64,000 nt of DNA from Rickettsiales bacterium (lineage in GTDB: Bacteria; Pseudomonadota; Alphaproteobacteria; Rickettsiales; UBA998), in contig JAMWZD010000003.1 in the NCBI GenBank assembly GCA_024304995.1, positions 310,001 through 374,000 of the forward strand, read 5' to 3'. The position numbers and the translations under genes were made by a program. Of the stretch, positions 1-9,001 are shown in pieces. Position 1 is the stretch's first letter, and every line of letters begins with the position of its first letter. Under the pieces are notes generated by a model. The model searched no databases. It saw nothing but the letters and a program-made list of their open reading frames with translations, and was not told the origin of the DNA.

Positions 1-2
1 CG

Positions 3-53
3 CCGATGCCGCTGGCGGTGATGCAATGGCTTTTTTCCCGTAAACGTCAGTAA
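3..53 (+). other. possible 3' end of a gene cut by the window edge
   Basis: The frame beginning at base 3 is open to a TAA at 51-53 and ends with a basic tail (LFSRKRQ). A second frame from base 2 to 43 is also open. Neither can be assigned to a family from so few residues. The end overlaps the left arm of the 19-107 inverted repeat. Which frame is real, if either, cannot be decided here. Confidence 0.2.
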
Positions 54-107
54 GGCGCTGCGCTTGTAACTTCCGCTAACGGACACCACAGAAAAGCCAT
101 TGCATCA
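19..107. repeat. 16-bp perfect inverted repeat with 57-bp spacer
   Basis: TGATGCAATGGCTTTT at 19-34 is the exact reverse complement of 92-107. There is no T tract after either arm, so it is not a simple intrinsic terminator. A shorter piece of the same word (TTGCATCATC) recurs at 540-549 inside another hairpin. Function is unknown; it could be a mobile-element scar or a structured RNA. Confidence 0.6.
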
Positions 108-262
108 TCAGCGGACTGTGACCGACCGTCCTGTATTACCCCTGTCAGCCAAGCTAATCATGGTGTGTTGTTTGTGTTTTCTCTTGGACGATCACCGCTT
201 GGCAAGGTTTCGGGAACGGGGAATTTATCTCCGTTGGAAATTTAAGAGAAGAGGAAACTACT

Positions 263-449
263 ATGACACAGTTTTACGCACAACCTTATGATGTATCAGC
301 CACAGGGTTTATTCTTAGATGAAGGAAAATATGACGCACAAAATGCCATTTGCAAAATCGACTTTTGCGGGCAGGTAGAGGAGTTTGAAATCCAGTTTAT
401 TAATAGTGAAGATATTGACGCAGAATTGTTCAGCCAGCCACAACTTTGA
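263..449 (+). pseudogene. ArdA-like antirestriction protein, frameshifted remnant
   Basis: From ATG 263, preceded by a GAGGAAA ribosome-binding site at 251-257, the frame reads MTQFYAQPYDVSATGF and then hits a stop at 320-322. Shifting by one base near 317-318 restores an acidic frame containing VEEFEIQFINSEDIDAELF, ending at a TGA at 447-449. Both halves match my memory of the N-terminal region of alphaproteobacterial ArdA-type antirestriction proteins, which mimic DNA and protect incoming DNA from type I restriction. The usual protein is well over 150 residues, so the gene is both frameshifted and truncated. ArdA genes normally travel on plasmids and conjugative elements, so this suggests a decayed mobile segment at the left edge. 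The family call is from memory, not from a search. Confidence 0.65.
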
Positions 450-510
450 GATGCGCTTTCTCAGCCGCAGAGACTTGAAACGATACAGCATAGAGTTTTT
501 CTTATTTAGC

Positions 511-562
511 AGGTCTGGATGATGTCGCATGTGTAGCAATTGCATCATCCGCCGCTAGACCT
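511..562. other. bulged hairpin
   Basis: AGGTCT (511-516) pairs with AGACCT (557-562) and GGATGATG pairs with CATCATCC (543-550), leaving a six-base bulge (551-556) on the right side. It shares the word TTGCATCATC with the inverted repeat at 92-107. It may belong to the same decayed element as the ArdA remnant. Confidence 0.4.
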
Positions 563-818
563 AATTATCCTGAAAGAACATATTTGAATAAGAAGCACTC
601 CTCATAATTCATCAAACCTATTACGATCAAAGTGCTGCAATTGCAATTTCCACTACTCGAATTAATTGAAAATAGCGTTCGGACTGTCACTGTCACAGTT
701 CATCGCTGTTGTGCACAAAAAATCTCCATGCATAGAACTTTAAATACCCTAATGGATCAAGCGCGGAGAAATATATAACCCTTGTAATTCTTCACCAGAA
801 ATGCAGTTTTTTCAACCT

Positions 819-857
819 AAAAAAACATTTGGGATGAGTATGCCCACCCCAAATGTT
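819..857 (-). terminator. intrinsic terminator of the 915-2750 lyase gene
   Basis: On the minus strand a 10-bp perfect stem (848-857 with 824-833) is followed by a run of T residues (A run at 819-825 on the plus strand). It lies about 60 bases after the stop codon of the lyase gene. Confidence 0.8.
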
Positions 858-914
858 GTCAGATTATACTGATATATTATTACTGAGTTAAATGTCTTAT
901 AACTAATATCAATA

Positions 915-2750
915 TTAGTATATTGTAAGCGTCATCTCATCAGTGTACGTATCCCCATCTGCGTTTTGAGCGCTGAAGGTTAACTGATGTGTGCCTACTG
1001 CAAACCATTTGTTTAATACAAGATTTGAGCCAATAACCTGAGAACCCTTTTTCCATTCATAACTTACAGCATTGTTTGATGCTGTTGCAGTTATTGTTAC
1101 GGACTCACCACCATTGCCATTTTCATCAGAAACGTTTAAATCATCTCCAGCGTCTACAATCACGTAATTTGGTGGTACAATTTTCAGTAATATATCATCA
1201 CTATTTTGAGTTCCATATGTGTCTGTAGCAGTAAAGACAAGATCATGATCTCCTACAGCAAACCATTTGTTTAATGTGGTGCTGTTGCTAAGAACATTTG
1301 AGCCTTTTTTCCATTCATAAGTCACGTAGTTGTTAGGCACATTCGCAGTTATTGTTACGGACTCACCGCCATTGCCATTCTCATCATACACAATCATAGC
1401 ATCATCAGAATCAAAAAAGGCTGCCCCTGATACTCCACTTAAGCTGTGAAGATATTCTTCGATATTGGTATAACCATTGCCATCTGCATCTAAAGAGTTG
1501 TCAGCAGCATTCAATTTATCAAGCCCATTAGCATCTTCCCAATCATCTGGCATACCGTCATTATCAGAATCTAATGGAACGTCATAGGTAGACATATTAG
1601 GATAACCACCAACATCTGCGGGACTATCAATAATAGTTCCCGTTTTGTTGCGTACTCCAGCGATGATATTAGTATCAATACTATCACGCTTTGGAAGGGT
1701 TGCACCGCTATTATCCAGCACTTCATCATATGCTTCCTGAGGTGTTGTGATACGCACAGCAGGGAAAGGATATCGGTTAGGAGAGACTGTTGCTGGAACG
1801 CGGTAATTCACTATCGCATCTTCCGCATAACTGTTGTCAGGTCTTGAATGCGATGCGTAGTTATTTTTAAGGTACATATGAACACCCGACGTTTTCACCT
1901 GAACACCATTTTCAGATAGATCGCTATCTGCGCCAGGTTCCAGATAATTCCCTTCAAAATTCATCTGAACATTTCCGTGACGTCCTTCAAGTTTTACAGC
2001 CGAGCCACCCCAGTTATATATCACGTTATTTGACACTTCATTATTGCCTGAGAAAATAGCAGGGTTACGCGCAGCGTTATTAGCAAACAAATTTCTTAAG
2101 ATGGATACATTATCAGAATAATATGCTAGCAATCCTTTACTGTGGCATCCTTTGCTATGTGTGCTGCAATTTAATGCATCCGCAATAATAGAATTCTGTA
2201 TCGTTACATTCTGAATTTTGTTATTTGCATCACCTGTATAAAAAGAAATATTCTCATCAATACCCCAACTAAAAGAAGAATGATCAATAATAATATCATG
2301 TGCATTTGGCGTTTTAAACTCTAAGCCATCCGCTTCTCCTCCTGGTCCTGGTCTAACGCGGATATGCTGGATGATCACATCATGAGTCATTACCTTCAAT
2401 GTTGAAGATGAGTTATTGTTATTACGAAGAGTAATGCCATCACCTGGTGCAGTTTGTCCTGCAATGGTAATATAAGGGTCTTCAATTTTGATTGAAGATG
2501 ACACATCAATATTGCCACTTACCTTAAACACAACAACTCGAGGGCCTGATTGTTCTGCCGCATCGCGAAAACTCCCTGGGCCCGAATCGTTCAGATTAGT
2601 AACATATATAACGGATCCTCCGCGTCCACCTTGAGAATATGCTCCAAATCCTTCAGCTCCTGGAAAGGCAGGAATCTGAGTTTGGGCTTGTACAGAACTG
2701 CTCAAAGCTAATGCAGTTGAACAGATTAAAGTGGGGAGTAATTTAGACAT
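915..2750 (-). CDS. secreted pectate lyase-like protein with two PKD-like repeats
   Basis: 611 residues. A signal peptide ends near residue 22 (VQAQT). Residues about 25-400 look like a right-handed beta-helix polysaccharide lyase of the PL1 pectate lyase type: FPGAEGFGAYSQGGRGG, VTNLNDSGPGSFRDA, ITIAGQTAPGDGI, DHSSFSWG and NAARNPA, whose Arg fits the catalytic Arg of the family. A calcium-binding-type segment rich in Asp (DSDNDGMPDDWED, DADGNGYTNIEEY) follows at about 410-450. Two C-terminal repeats of about 87 residues (DENGNGGESVTITA, YEWKKGS, KWFAVG) resemble PKD/Ig-like modules. The start is ATG 2750 with AAGGTAAC upstream. It is a paralogue of the neighbour at 2890-5466; each gene has its own terminator. 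Predicted role: extracellular cleavage of pectate-like polyuronides. Substrate is inferred only. Confidence 0.85.
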   Translation of the reverse strand: MSKLLPTLICSTALALSSSVQAQTQIPAFPGAEGFGAYSQGGRGGSVIYVTNLNDSGPGSFRDAAEQSGPRVVVFKVSGNIDVSSSIKIEDPYITIAGQTAPGDGITLRNNNNSSSTLKVMTHDVIIQHIRVRPGPGGEADGLEFKTPNAHDIIIDHSSFSWGIDENISFYTGDANNKIQNVTIQNSIIADALNCSTHSKGCHSKGLLAYYSDNVSILRNLFANNAARNPAIFSGNNEVSNNVIYNWGGSAVKLEGRHGNVQMNFEGNYLEPGADSDLSENGVQVKTSGVHMYLKNNYASHSRPDNSYAEDAIVNYRVPATVSPNRYPFPAVRITTPQEAYDEVLDNSGATLPKRDSIDTNIIAGVRNKTGTIIDSPADVGGYPNMSTYDVPLDSDNDGMPDDWEDANGLDKLNAADNSLDADGNGYTNIEEYLHSLSGVSGAAFFDSDDAMIVYDENGNGGESVTITANVPNNYVTYEWKKGSNVLSNSTTLNKWFAVGDHDLVFTATDTYGTQNSDDILLKIVPPNYVIVDAGDDLNVSDENGNGGESVTITATASNNAVSYEWKKGSQVIGSNLVLNKWFAVGTHQLTFSAQNADGDTYTDEMTLTIY

Positions 2751-2857
2751 AATGTTACCTTAGGGTGTTACTTTAAAAAAAGAATATATTGTGAAGAAAA
2801 ACGAGAAAAAGCACAAGTATTTCTTTATGATTTATTTATAGTATTAGAAATAATAAA

Positions 2858-2880
2858 CACGGGGCTAATTTAGCCCCGTG
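2858..2880 (-). terminator. intrinsic terminator of the 2890-5466 lyase gene
   Basis: A perfect 10-bp stem (CACGGGGCTA at 2858-2867 with 2871-2880) has a three-base loop. It is followed on the minus strand by TTTATTATTT, lies just beyond the lyase stop codon, and precedes the next lyase gene. Confidence 0.75.
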
Positions 2881-2889
2881 GAATTACTC

Positions 2890-5466
2890 TTATCTTTTAA
2901 CCTCTACCGTAATATTTTCAGATGTTTTTCTGCCTGAAGAATCTGTAGCGGTGAATGATACATTATGCGTGCCTACGCGTAACCATTCTTTAAACTCCTT
3001 ATCTCGAGAAACCACATTAGAGCCAAGTTTCCACTCATAGGATTTGGCATCACCTTCCACTTTCGCTTCAAGCTCTACCGTTTCTCCGCCATTGCTGTTA
3101 TCATCCTTAATAACCACATCATCACCGATAGAAACTTTTAACGCTGGCGTAGTATTGCTACTATTTGTCCCGCGTTTAGAGATTTCTACGGTAATGGATT
3201 CCGATACGGCTCTGCCAAGAGCATCAGTTGCTTTAAATGTTACATTATGCGTGCCTACACGTAACCATTCTTTGAATTCCTTGCTTCGCGAAACAATGCC
3301 AGAGCCAACTTTCCACTCATAGGATTTGGCATCGCCTTCCACTTTCGCTTCAAGCTCTACCGTTTCGCCACCATTGCCATTATCATCTTCAATGACAACA
3401 TTATCACCAATTGAGACTTTCAGCTCTGGTACAGTGTTTACACTGCTTGTGCTGCGCTTGCTAACCTCTACTGTGATAGATTCCGATACCGTTCTGCCCA
3501 ATGCATCTGTAGCGTAAAATGTCACAGTGTGTGTGCCAACGCGCAGCCATTTTTTAAATTCTTTACTACGCGATATAACATTAGAGCCAATTTTCCATTC
3601 ATAGGATTTAGCATCGCCCTCTACTTTGGCTTCAAGTTCGATAGTCTCTCCACCATTGCCATCTTTATCATTGACCGTCACATCGTCACCAATTGTAACT
3701 TTCAAAGGCGGCGCAGTGTTTACGCTGCCTGTACCTGGCTTAGTAACTTCAACTGTAATGGTTTCAGATGCAGTTTTGCCTAAAGCATCTGTTGCTGTAA
3801 ACTTAACAGTATGCACCCCCACACGCAGCCATTCCTTAAATTCCTTGCTGCGAGAAACGACACTTGAACCAATCTTCCACTCATAGGATTTGGCATTCCC
3901 TTCTACCGTAGCTTCTAACTCTACCGTTTCTCCGCCATTGCCGTTATCATCTTTGATAATCACATTGTCGCCGATGGACACTTTGAGTGTTTGATTTGAA
4001 GCAGGAGTGCTATTTTCATTATTAACTGGTTCTTCAACAGGCGTTTCTTCTTCGGCAGGTGGTTGTTCCTGCACTGGTTCGGTGTTCTCTGGCTCGCTGG
4101 GTTCAGTAGGCGTATTGTCTGTTCCGCCTGATGGTTCTGTCGTCACGTTTGCACCCAAAGAATTGATATATTCTTCTATATTAGTGTACCCATCATTGTC
4201 TTTATCGCGCGAGCTGTCAGATGGATCATTTTTATTCAGATTGTTAGCGTCTTCCCAATCATCTGGCATTCCGTCATTGTCCGAATCTTTGGGCACGTTA
4301 TATGTTTTGAGTTCGGGATATCCTCCCACATCCTTCGGGCTGTCAATAAGCCGACCTGTCTTGTTTTTAACGCTTGCGACAATTTTTTCATCCACACGGT
4401 CACGTTTAGGCAATGTTGCACCACTATTTTCCAAAACAGTCTGATAGGTTTGTTGTGGTGTCATGATGTTAACAGCAGGAAAATCAAAGCGTTTACTAAC
4501 CGTTTGTGCTGATGCGCGATAATTGACAATAGCATCTTCAGGGTAAGAATTATCGGGTCTGACATGGCTGGCATAATTGTCTTTTAAATGCAGTTTTATG
4601 CCGCTGGTTTTTACCTGAATCCCATTCTCCGACATATCGCTATCCTTGCCTGGTTCAAGATAGTTAGAAACAAAATTCAGTCTTACATCACCATGACGAT
4701 TTTCCATTTTTACAGCAGAACCACCCCAGTTATATATCACATTGTTGGATACTTCTATATCACCAGAAAGTATCATCGGGTTTCTGCCGCCATTATTGGC
4801 AAATAATGTTCGAAGCACAGAGACCTTATCTGCATATTGTATCAACAAACCCTTACTATGGCATCCTTCACCATGCGTGCTGCAGTCGAGCGCATCGGAG
4901 ATAATAGAATCCTGAAAGGTGACATTATGAATTTTTTTGTCTTTGTCACCAGTATAGAAAGAGACTGTTTCATCCACTCCCCAACTGAAAGAAGAATGAT
5001 CAACCATAATGTTGTAAGTGTCTTTTCCCTGCAACGCCAGACCATCCGCTTCCCCGCCAGGCCCTGGTCTCACTCTAAGGTGTCTGATAACAACATCATG
5101 AGTTTTAATTTTCAATGTTGCTGAGGTGTTGCCATCATTCCGTAATGCTATTCCATCACCGGGTGCAGTCTGCCCTGCAATGGTAATAAACGGGTCTTCT
5201 ATATCAATAGATGATTTTACGTTAATAGTACCACTTACTTTGAACACCACAATGCGCGGGCCAGATTGTTCAACAGCATTTCTGAAGCTTCCTGCACCAG
5301 AGTCATTCAGATTAGTTACTAAAATCACCTTGCCGCCTCTGCCCCCTTGCGTATATGCGGCAAAGCCTTCAGCGCCAGGAAATGCAGGAATTTGCGCGTA
5401 ACCATCTGATGGTGCAGAAATAGATAGTATTGTGGAACATAGTAAAGCGCGCAAAGTATATTTCAT
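2890..5466 (-). CDS. secreted pectate lyase-like protein with four PKD-like repeats
   Basis: 858 residues from ATG 5466, chosen because AAGGAA lies nine bases upstream; an in-frame start at 5493 lacks one. A signal peptide runs to about residue 25. The lyase domain (about 26-400) is closely related to that of the 915-2750 gene: FPGAEGFAAYTQGGRGG, NLNDSGAGSFRNA, AGQTAPGDGIAL, DHSSFSWGVDE, GGRNPM. An Asp-rich calcium-binding-type segment (DSDNDGMPDDWEDANN, DKDNDGYTNIEEY) and a Pro/Glu-rich linker (about 460-490) lead to four near-identical 94-residue repeats. The repeats probably act as spacers or carbohydrate- or wall-binding modules. The gene lies 52 bases downstream of a pilin-like gene on the same strand. 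The PL1 assignment comes from recognised motifs; the substrate is unknown. Confidence 0.85.
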   Translation of the reverse strand: MKYTLRALLCSTILSISAPSDGYAQIPAFPGAEGFAAYTQGGRGGKVILVTNLNDSGAGSFRNAVEQSGPRIVVFKVSGTINVKSSIDIEDPFITIAGQTAPGDGIALRNDGNTSATLKIKTHDVVIRHLRVRPGPGGEADGLALQGKDTYNIMVDHSSFSWGVDETVSFYTGDKDKKIHNVTFQDSIISDALDCSTHGEGCHSKGLLIQYADKVSVLRTLFANNGGRNPMILSGDIEVSNNVIYNWGGSAVKMENRHGDVRLNFVSNYLEPGKDSDMSENGIQVKTSGIKLHLKDNYASHVRPDNSYPEDAIVNYRASAQTVSKRFDFPAVNIMTPQQTYQTVLENSGATLPKRDRVDEKIVASVKNKTGRLIDSPKDVGGYPELKTYNVPKDSDNDGMPDDWEDANNLNKNDPSDSSRDKDNDGYTNIEEYINSLGANVTTEPSGGTDNTPTEPSEPENTEPVQEQPPAEEETPVEEPVNNENSTPASNQTLKVSIGDNVIIKDDNGNGGETVELEATVEGNAKSYEWKIGSSVVSRSKEFKEWLRVGVHTVKFTATDALGKTASETITVEVTKPGTGSVNTAPPLKVTIGDDVTVNDKDGNGGETIELEAKVEGDAKSYEWKIGSNVISRSKEFKKWLRVGTHTVTFYATDALGRTVSESITVEVSKRSTSSVNTVPELKVSIGDNVVIEDDNGNGGETVELEAKVEGDAKSYEWKVGSGIVSRSKEFKEWLRVGTHNVTFKATDALGRAVSESITVEISKRGTNSSNTTPALKVSIGDDVVIKDDNSNGGETVELEAKVEGDAKSYEWKLGSNVVSRDKEFKEWLRVGTHNVSFTATDSSGRKTSENITVEVKR
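2893..3987 (-). repeat. four tandem 282-bp coding repeats
   Basis: Each unit opens with LKVSIGD or LKVTIGD, and these openings fall at 3987, 3705, 3423 and 3141, an exact 282-bp period. Each carries the invariant blocks DGNGGET, SYEWK and KEWLRVG (one KKWLRVG). The high conservation suggests recent duplication or gene conversion, and the copy number is likely to vary between strains. Confidence 0.9.
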
Positions 5467-5518
5467 TTTTAATTCCTTTATTAGTAGAAGCATAATATTA
5501 ATACATTTATATTAATTT

Positions 5519-6289
5519 TTAATTAATATTACTATTTATGAACATGAGTGAACATGAGATATTGTCAAGTTGTGTTAAATAGTTTCCCTCAAAATCATTA
5601 TTATTATTAGAAGTGGTGCATTTATTCCAGAATCTGACAACCAAGTTCCCTTTAGCTGGTAATCCATCATCCAGTTTTTTATCAACTGCATATGCTTCTA
5701 AAGGACTTACCACTGCTTCATCATAATCCGATCCTGATTCATTAAGACCATATTCAATAAAGTTTCCGTAGAACATATCGTAAATCTCTGAGTTGCCATT
5801 ATTATTATAATCAACACCCCATCCAGCACCAGATATTTTTGAACTGGGTGCATTAACGCCAGCAATTAAATGCTTCTTGCTTAAATCTCCAGCCTTACCC
5901 GAATATGTGCCATTTAAGAAACCTCCATTTGAAAGATGTTGCCAGAACATAGTTCTCTCACCAAATGCGTTTGCAACAGATGCATCATCCAATACTTTGT
6001 CATTGTCGCCATTACAGGTTTGTGTACCATGTGCTGAAGCTGTGATGCAGCTAGAAGGATCAGAATCTGCTTCTCCCCAAAACTTTGTTGCATTTTTCAT
6101 ATCACCAGGAATAGATTTGTACTTTGTTCTGAATTGAGTTATCGCAATTTGTATGTTATTAAATTCTGTAGTAATAGATCGCAGCTCAGCCGCGCGAATC
6201 AGGTCTCGACCAAACATAATCCCTGATAGTATTAATGCTAATACAACTAAAACGATAGATATTTCTAATAAAGAGAAAGCGGATTTCAT
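5519..6289 (-). CDS. type IV pilin-like / pseudopilin protein
   Basis: 256 residues. The N-terminus is a class III prepilin signal: a short basic leader (MKSA), then FSLLE with Glu at mature position 5, then a hydrophobic helix (ISIVLVVLALILSGIMFG). A prepilin peptidase is expected to cut after Ala4. The globular part contains IPGDMKNATKFWGEAD and several Cys residues, as in major-pilin-like and type II secretion pseudopilins. It sits between secreted lyase genes, so it may be part of a lyase export pseudopilus or an adhesive pilus. No prepilin peptidase or assembly ATPase is next to it; the CpaF genes at 48668-51219 are distant. The pilin class is clear; the exact role is inference. Confidence 0.8.
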   Translation of the reverse strand: MKSAFSLLEISIVLVVLALILSGIMFGRDLIRAAELRSITTEFNNIQIAITQFRTKYKSIPGDMKNATKFWGEADSDPSSCITASAHGTQTCNGDNDKVLDDASVANAFGERTMFWQHLSNGGFLNGTYSGKAGDLSKKHLIAGVNAPSSKISGAGWGVDYNNNGNSEIYDMFYGNFIEYGLNESGSDYDEAVVSPLEAYAVDKKLDDGLPAKGNLVVRFWNKCTTSNNNNDFEGNYLTQLDNISCSLMFINSNIN

Positions 6290-6454
6290 TACACAATATT
6301 AAATAATATCACTTAATAATAAGTAAATTACACCCCATTTCCAAATACTAGTTTAGATTTTGACTATTTACATTTTAACATCTGGGAAAAAGTAAATTTA
6401 AATATATACTTTTTCTTGAACATAATGTTTTACAGTATTGATTATCAAATATTG

Positions 6455-9001
6455 TCACCTTCCCTGAAATCCGAATATAGCTTGTAATATTGATGTGATA
6501 ATTGATGTTATCATTTCACGAATAAACTGCACAATAGTCTCAGGCTGCTGCACGGGAGACTGATATTTGCTTTCAGGCTCTTTCACAACATCATTTTGAG
6601 CGTTTTCAGAGTGTTCCATAGTAACCTCTTTTTCTGCTAACTGCGTAGGCTCGTCTTTTCTTGGAGAATCGATATTATCTTCAATAGCTGAAGGCTTTTC
6701 ATTATTTTTAGGAATTTCTGCTTGTTTAACATTACAGCTTTCCACAGATTCTGGATCATTTATATCCATAGTTTTATTGCTGCCGTTACGTGCATTAGTC
6801 GGTATTTCCACATTACTATCAAAGCAGTTATTTACAAAACGTGTTCCCTGCATTTGAGAATTTTGAGCTACTGCGTTTTTAGAAGTAGGAGCAATGATGT
6901 TGCTATCCATAGTAACGCTATTTACCCCTGATTTTGGTTGCTCTACAGATAATGCGGCATTCTGATTGCCATAAATTCTGTTGTTTTTAACAGAAGCATT
7001 TTTCACTCTTGCTTGACCCGATGTATTTTTAATCGCAATTCCATTATCGACATTACTGATTACATTATTTTCAACAATCGCATTTCTAACTGGTTTATTA
7101 TTACCTCCAAGTTTTACTCCATTTTCAACTTTCTTGTTTTTTGAGGTAATTTTATTGTTTTGAATTGTTACATTGTCACCTGATTCAACAGCGATATTTG
7201 AGTTTTTATTATCTGATATTATATTATTAGATAACTTTGTCTGCTTCACATTGTTTAATTTGATGCCATCATTCCCATTATCAGAAATAACGTTATTTTC
7301 CATCTCAACTTCAGATGCATTTTCAATAGTTGCCCCTGCGCTTGCTACACCAGTAATATTATTTTCTTCCAAACGAATATTATTTGATGGGGTGCTATTA
7401 TTTGAACCTATGGTAATACCGTTTCCGCCAGCATTAGTAATATTACTGTTTCTAAGCGCTAGATTATTACCTTGCATACTAATAGCATCACTTGGAGCAT
7501 TATTTACATTAAGTCCACTGAAGTTCAGATATTGCCCTAAAATCCGGATAACTGCTTCCTCAACTATGCTACGTATTGTCGCCGCATCAATTTGAACATT
7601 TCCGTTTGGATTAAATGGTCGAATATTGATAGGTGCCTCAGCTGTTCCATTATTACGAAATGTCTGAGGTCTGTCTAACTGATAAGTTCCATCATCAAGA
7701 AACACTGTATCACCAGGAACCGCTTGATTAACTGCTTTTTCAATAGAATTCATTGGATTTTCAAAGCTACCATTACCTGTGTTACTGCCATTAGGTGACA
7801 CAAAAACAGATTTTTCAGTAGATTCTGGTTTTGGAGCAGAGTTGAAAGGTTTGGTTTCTGTTTTTGGCGTATCTGTTTCTGAAGACGCTGTTTTAGTAGA
7901 AGCATCATTACTGCCAGTGCCGCTATTGGATGGTGCTGGTTTAGTTTGTGCAGGTTCTTGCTTGGACTTTGCAGGCGCTGACTTTTCAGGTATTGTTGTG
8001 GGGGCAGGTGTAGTAGGTTTTTCAGCTACTGGTTCTGGCTTAGCTGGTTCTGCTGGAGCTGATTTAACTGGTTCAACAGGTTTTGACGGTGGCGCTTCAG
8101 CATCACCTTCAGTAATAACTTCATTAACTGGAGTATCTTCAACTTCGATATTTACTCCGATATCATCTACACCATCAGGCGCTTCACCAACATATTCTTC
8201 GGGATCGACTAAAAATACATCGTGGTCTGGTGGAGTTTCGCCATTAATGGGCGATGTTGCAACCTGAAAATCTTTGAATTCAACATAGTTACCTTGAGTT
8301 TTTGGAGCCCATTCTGGTCCATTTCCTCCGTAGAATGTAGAAAAATAAATACCATCAATTTTGAAATCATTACTTCTAAAGAATAAACCAGACTGGTTTA
8401 TTTTCAACTCACCATCTACCCATTGTTGATATACTCCATCATATTGACCTGGAGTATTGAGTTTTATACGCTGCTCAACATTATACCATTTTCCGCCTTT
8501 AAGATTCACATTCATGTCTTCACCCCAACCCCAGGCATTGTTTGGAATGGCTTTCTGATTTTGCGGAACATACAGATATGTTTCAAGAGTTGGACCTGGA
8601 CGCCACATAATTCTGGCTGTAAAACCATTTGTTCCATTTGGATGATTACCACCACTCGCACTTCCATCACCAGATTTTAACCCTGGCAGTTTCCCACCCA
8701 TAACAAATTCAAAATTATCACTGAAACGAAGATTATATGAAAGATATAGGTCATCACCTTTTACATTCTCTGGAAACTGAGAAGGAAACTGACAACCACC
8801 ACTTGCGTTCCCAATACCTGCAGGGAAATTACATCGCATTGTCGTTCCCATATCCACGATATTTGAATTTCCCATTTGAGTGAACATCGGATTCCATTTG
8901 GATTTCCAATCATTAAAATCTGCACTCCAAATAACCTCAGCACTTGCTAAGGTTGCGGATAGAGTCAGTGTAGTTGAAAGAACAGAGGCTAAAAATTTCA
9001 C
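6455..9001 (-). CDS. PL14-type polysaccharide lyase fused to a parallel beta-helix
   Basis: 848 residues. Signal peptide 1-21 (ends TLASA). Residues about 22-250 match polysaccharide lyase family 14 (alginate lyase-like): LPGLKSG, GFTARIMWRPG, RIKLNTPGQYDG and FSTFYGGNGPEWAPK in order. A Pro/Ala/Glu/Thr-rich linker covers about 255-395. Residues about 396-735 are a right-handed beta-helix of the NosD/DUF1565 type (VFVSPNGSNTGNGSFENP, then many short N-I rungs). The tail is hydrophilic and ends in an amphipathic, hydrophobic stretch (MITSIITSILQAIFGF). The start codon is GTG at 9001 with no clear ribosome-binding site. Two carbohydrate-active modules in one chain suggest degradation of a mixed uronate polymer. 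The C-terminal helix may be a membrane or secretion signal (inference). Confidence 0.8.
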   Translation of the reverse strand: MKFLASVLSTTLTLSATLASAEVIWSADFNDWKSKWNPMFTQMGNSNIVDMGTTMRCNFPAGIGNASGGCQFPSQFPENVKGDDLYLSYNLRFSDNFEFVMGGKLPGLKSGDGSASGGNHPNGTNGFTARIMWRPGPTLETYLYVPQNQKAIPNNAWGWGEDMNVNLKGGKWYNVEQRIKLNTPGQYDGVYQQWVDGELKINQSGLFFRSNDFKIDGIYFSTFYGGNGPEWAPKTQGNYVEFKDFQVATSPINGETPPDHDVFLVDPEEYVGEAPDGVDDIGVNIEVEDTPVNEVITEGDAEAPPSKPVEPVKSAPAEPAKPEPVAEKPTTPAPTTIPEKSAPAKSKQEPAQTKPAPSNSGTGSNDASTKTASSETDTPKTETKPFNSAPKPESTEKSVFVSPNGSNTGNGSFENPMNSIEKAVNQAVPGDTVFLDDGTYQLDRPQTFRNNGTAEAPINIRPFNPNGNVQIDAATIRSIVEEAVIRILGQYLNFSGLNVNNAPSDAISMQGNNLALRNSNITNAGGNGITIGSNNSTPSNNIRLEENNITGVASAGATIENASEVEMENNVISDNGNDGIKLNNVKQTKLSNNIISDNKNSNIAVESGDNVTIQNNKITSKNKKVENGVKLGGNNKPVRNAIVENNVISNVDNGIAIKNTSGQARVKNASVKNNRIYGNQNAALSVEQPKSGVNSVTMDSNIIAPTSKNAVAQNSQMQGTRFVNNCFDSNVEIPTNARNGSNKTMDINDPESVESCNVKQAEIPKNNEKPSAIEDNIDSPRKDEPTQLAEKEVTMEHSENAQNDVVKEPESKYQSPVQQPETIVQFIREMITSIITSILQAIFGFQGR

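Larger units (their letters stand above)
450..914. other. intergenic stretch without a supported gene
   Basis: No reading frame with a convincing start, length and composition is visible. It holds a bulged hairpin at 511-562 and the terminator of the minus-strand lyase gene at 819-857. The sequence becomes AT-rich after about 560, like the lyase block that follows. Confidence 0.5.

Noticed and set aside
315-548. A 77-residue minus-strand frame
   Set aside because: It overlaps the ArdA remnant, has no recognisable domain, and its 5' end falls in the hairpin at 511-562.
3044-4444. Several plus-strand open frames inside the repeat-rich lyase gene
   Set aside because: They are antisense frames created by the 282-bp repeats, are Ser/Thr-rich, and lack ribosome-binding sites. 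The minus-strand frame carries clear lyase and repeat motifs.
7779-8267. A 162-residue plus-strand frame opposite the PL14 linker
   Set aside because: It is the antisense of a Pro/Ala/Glu-rich low-complexity linker and has no start signal.
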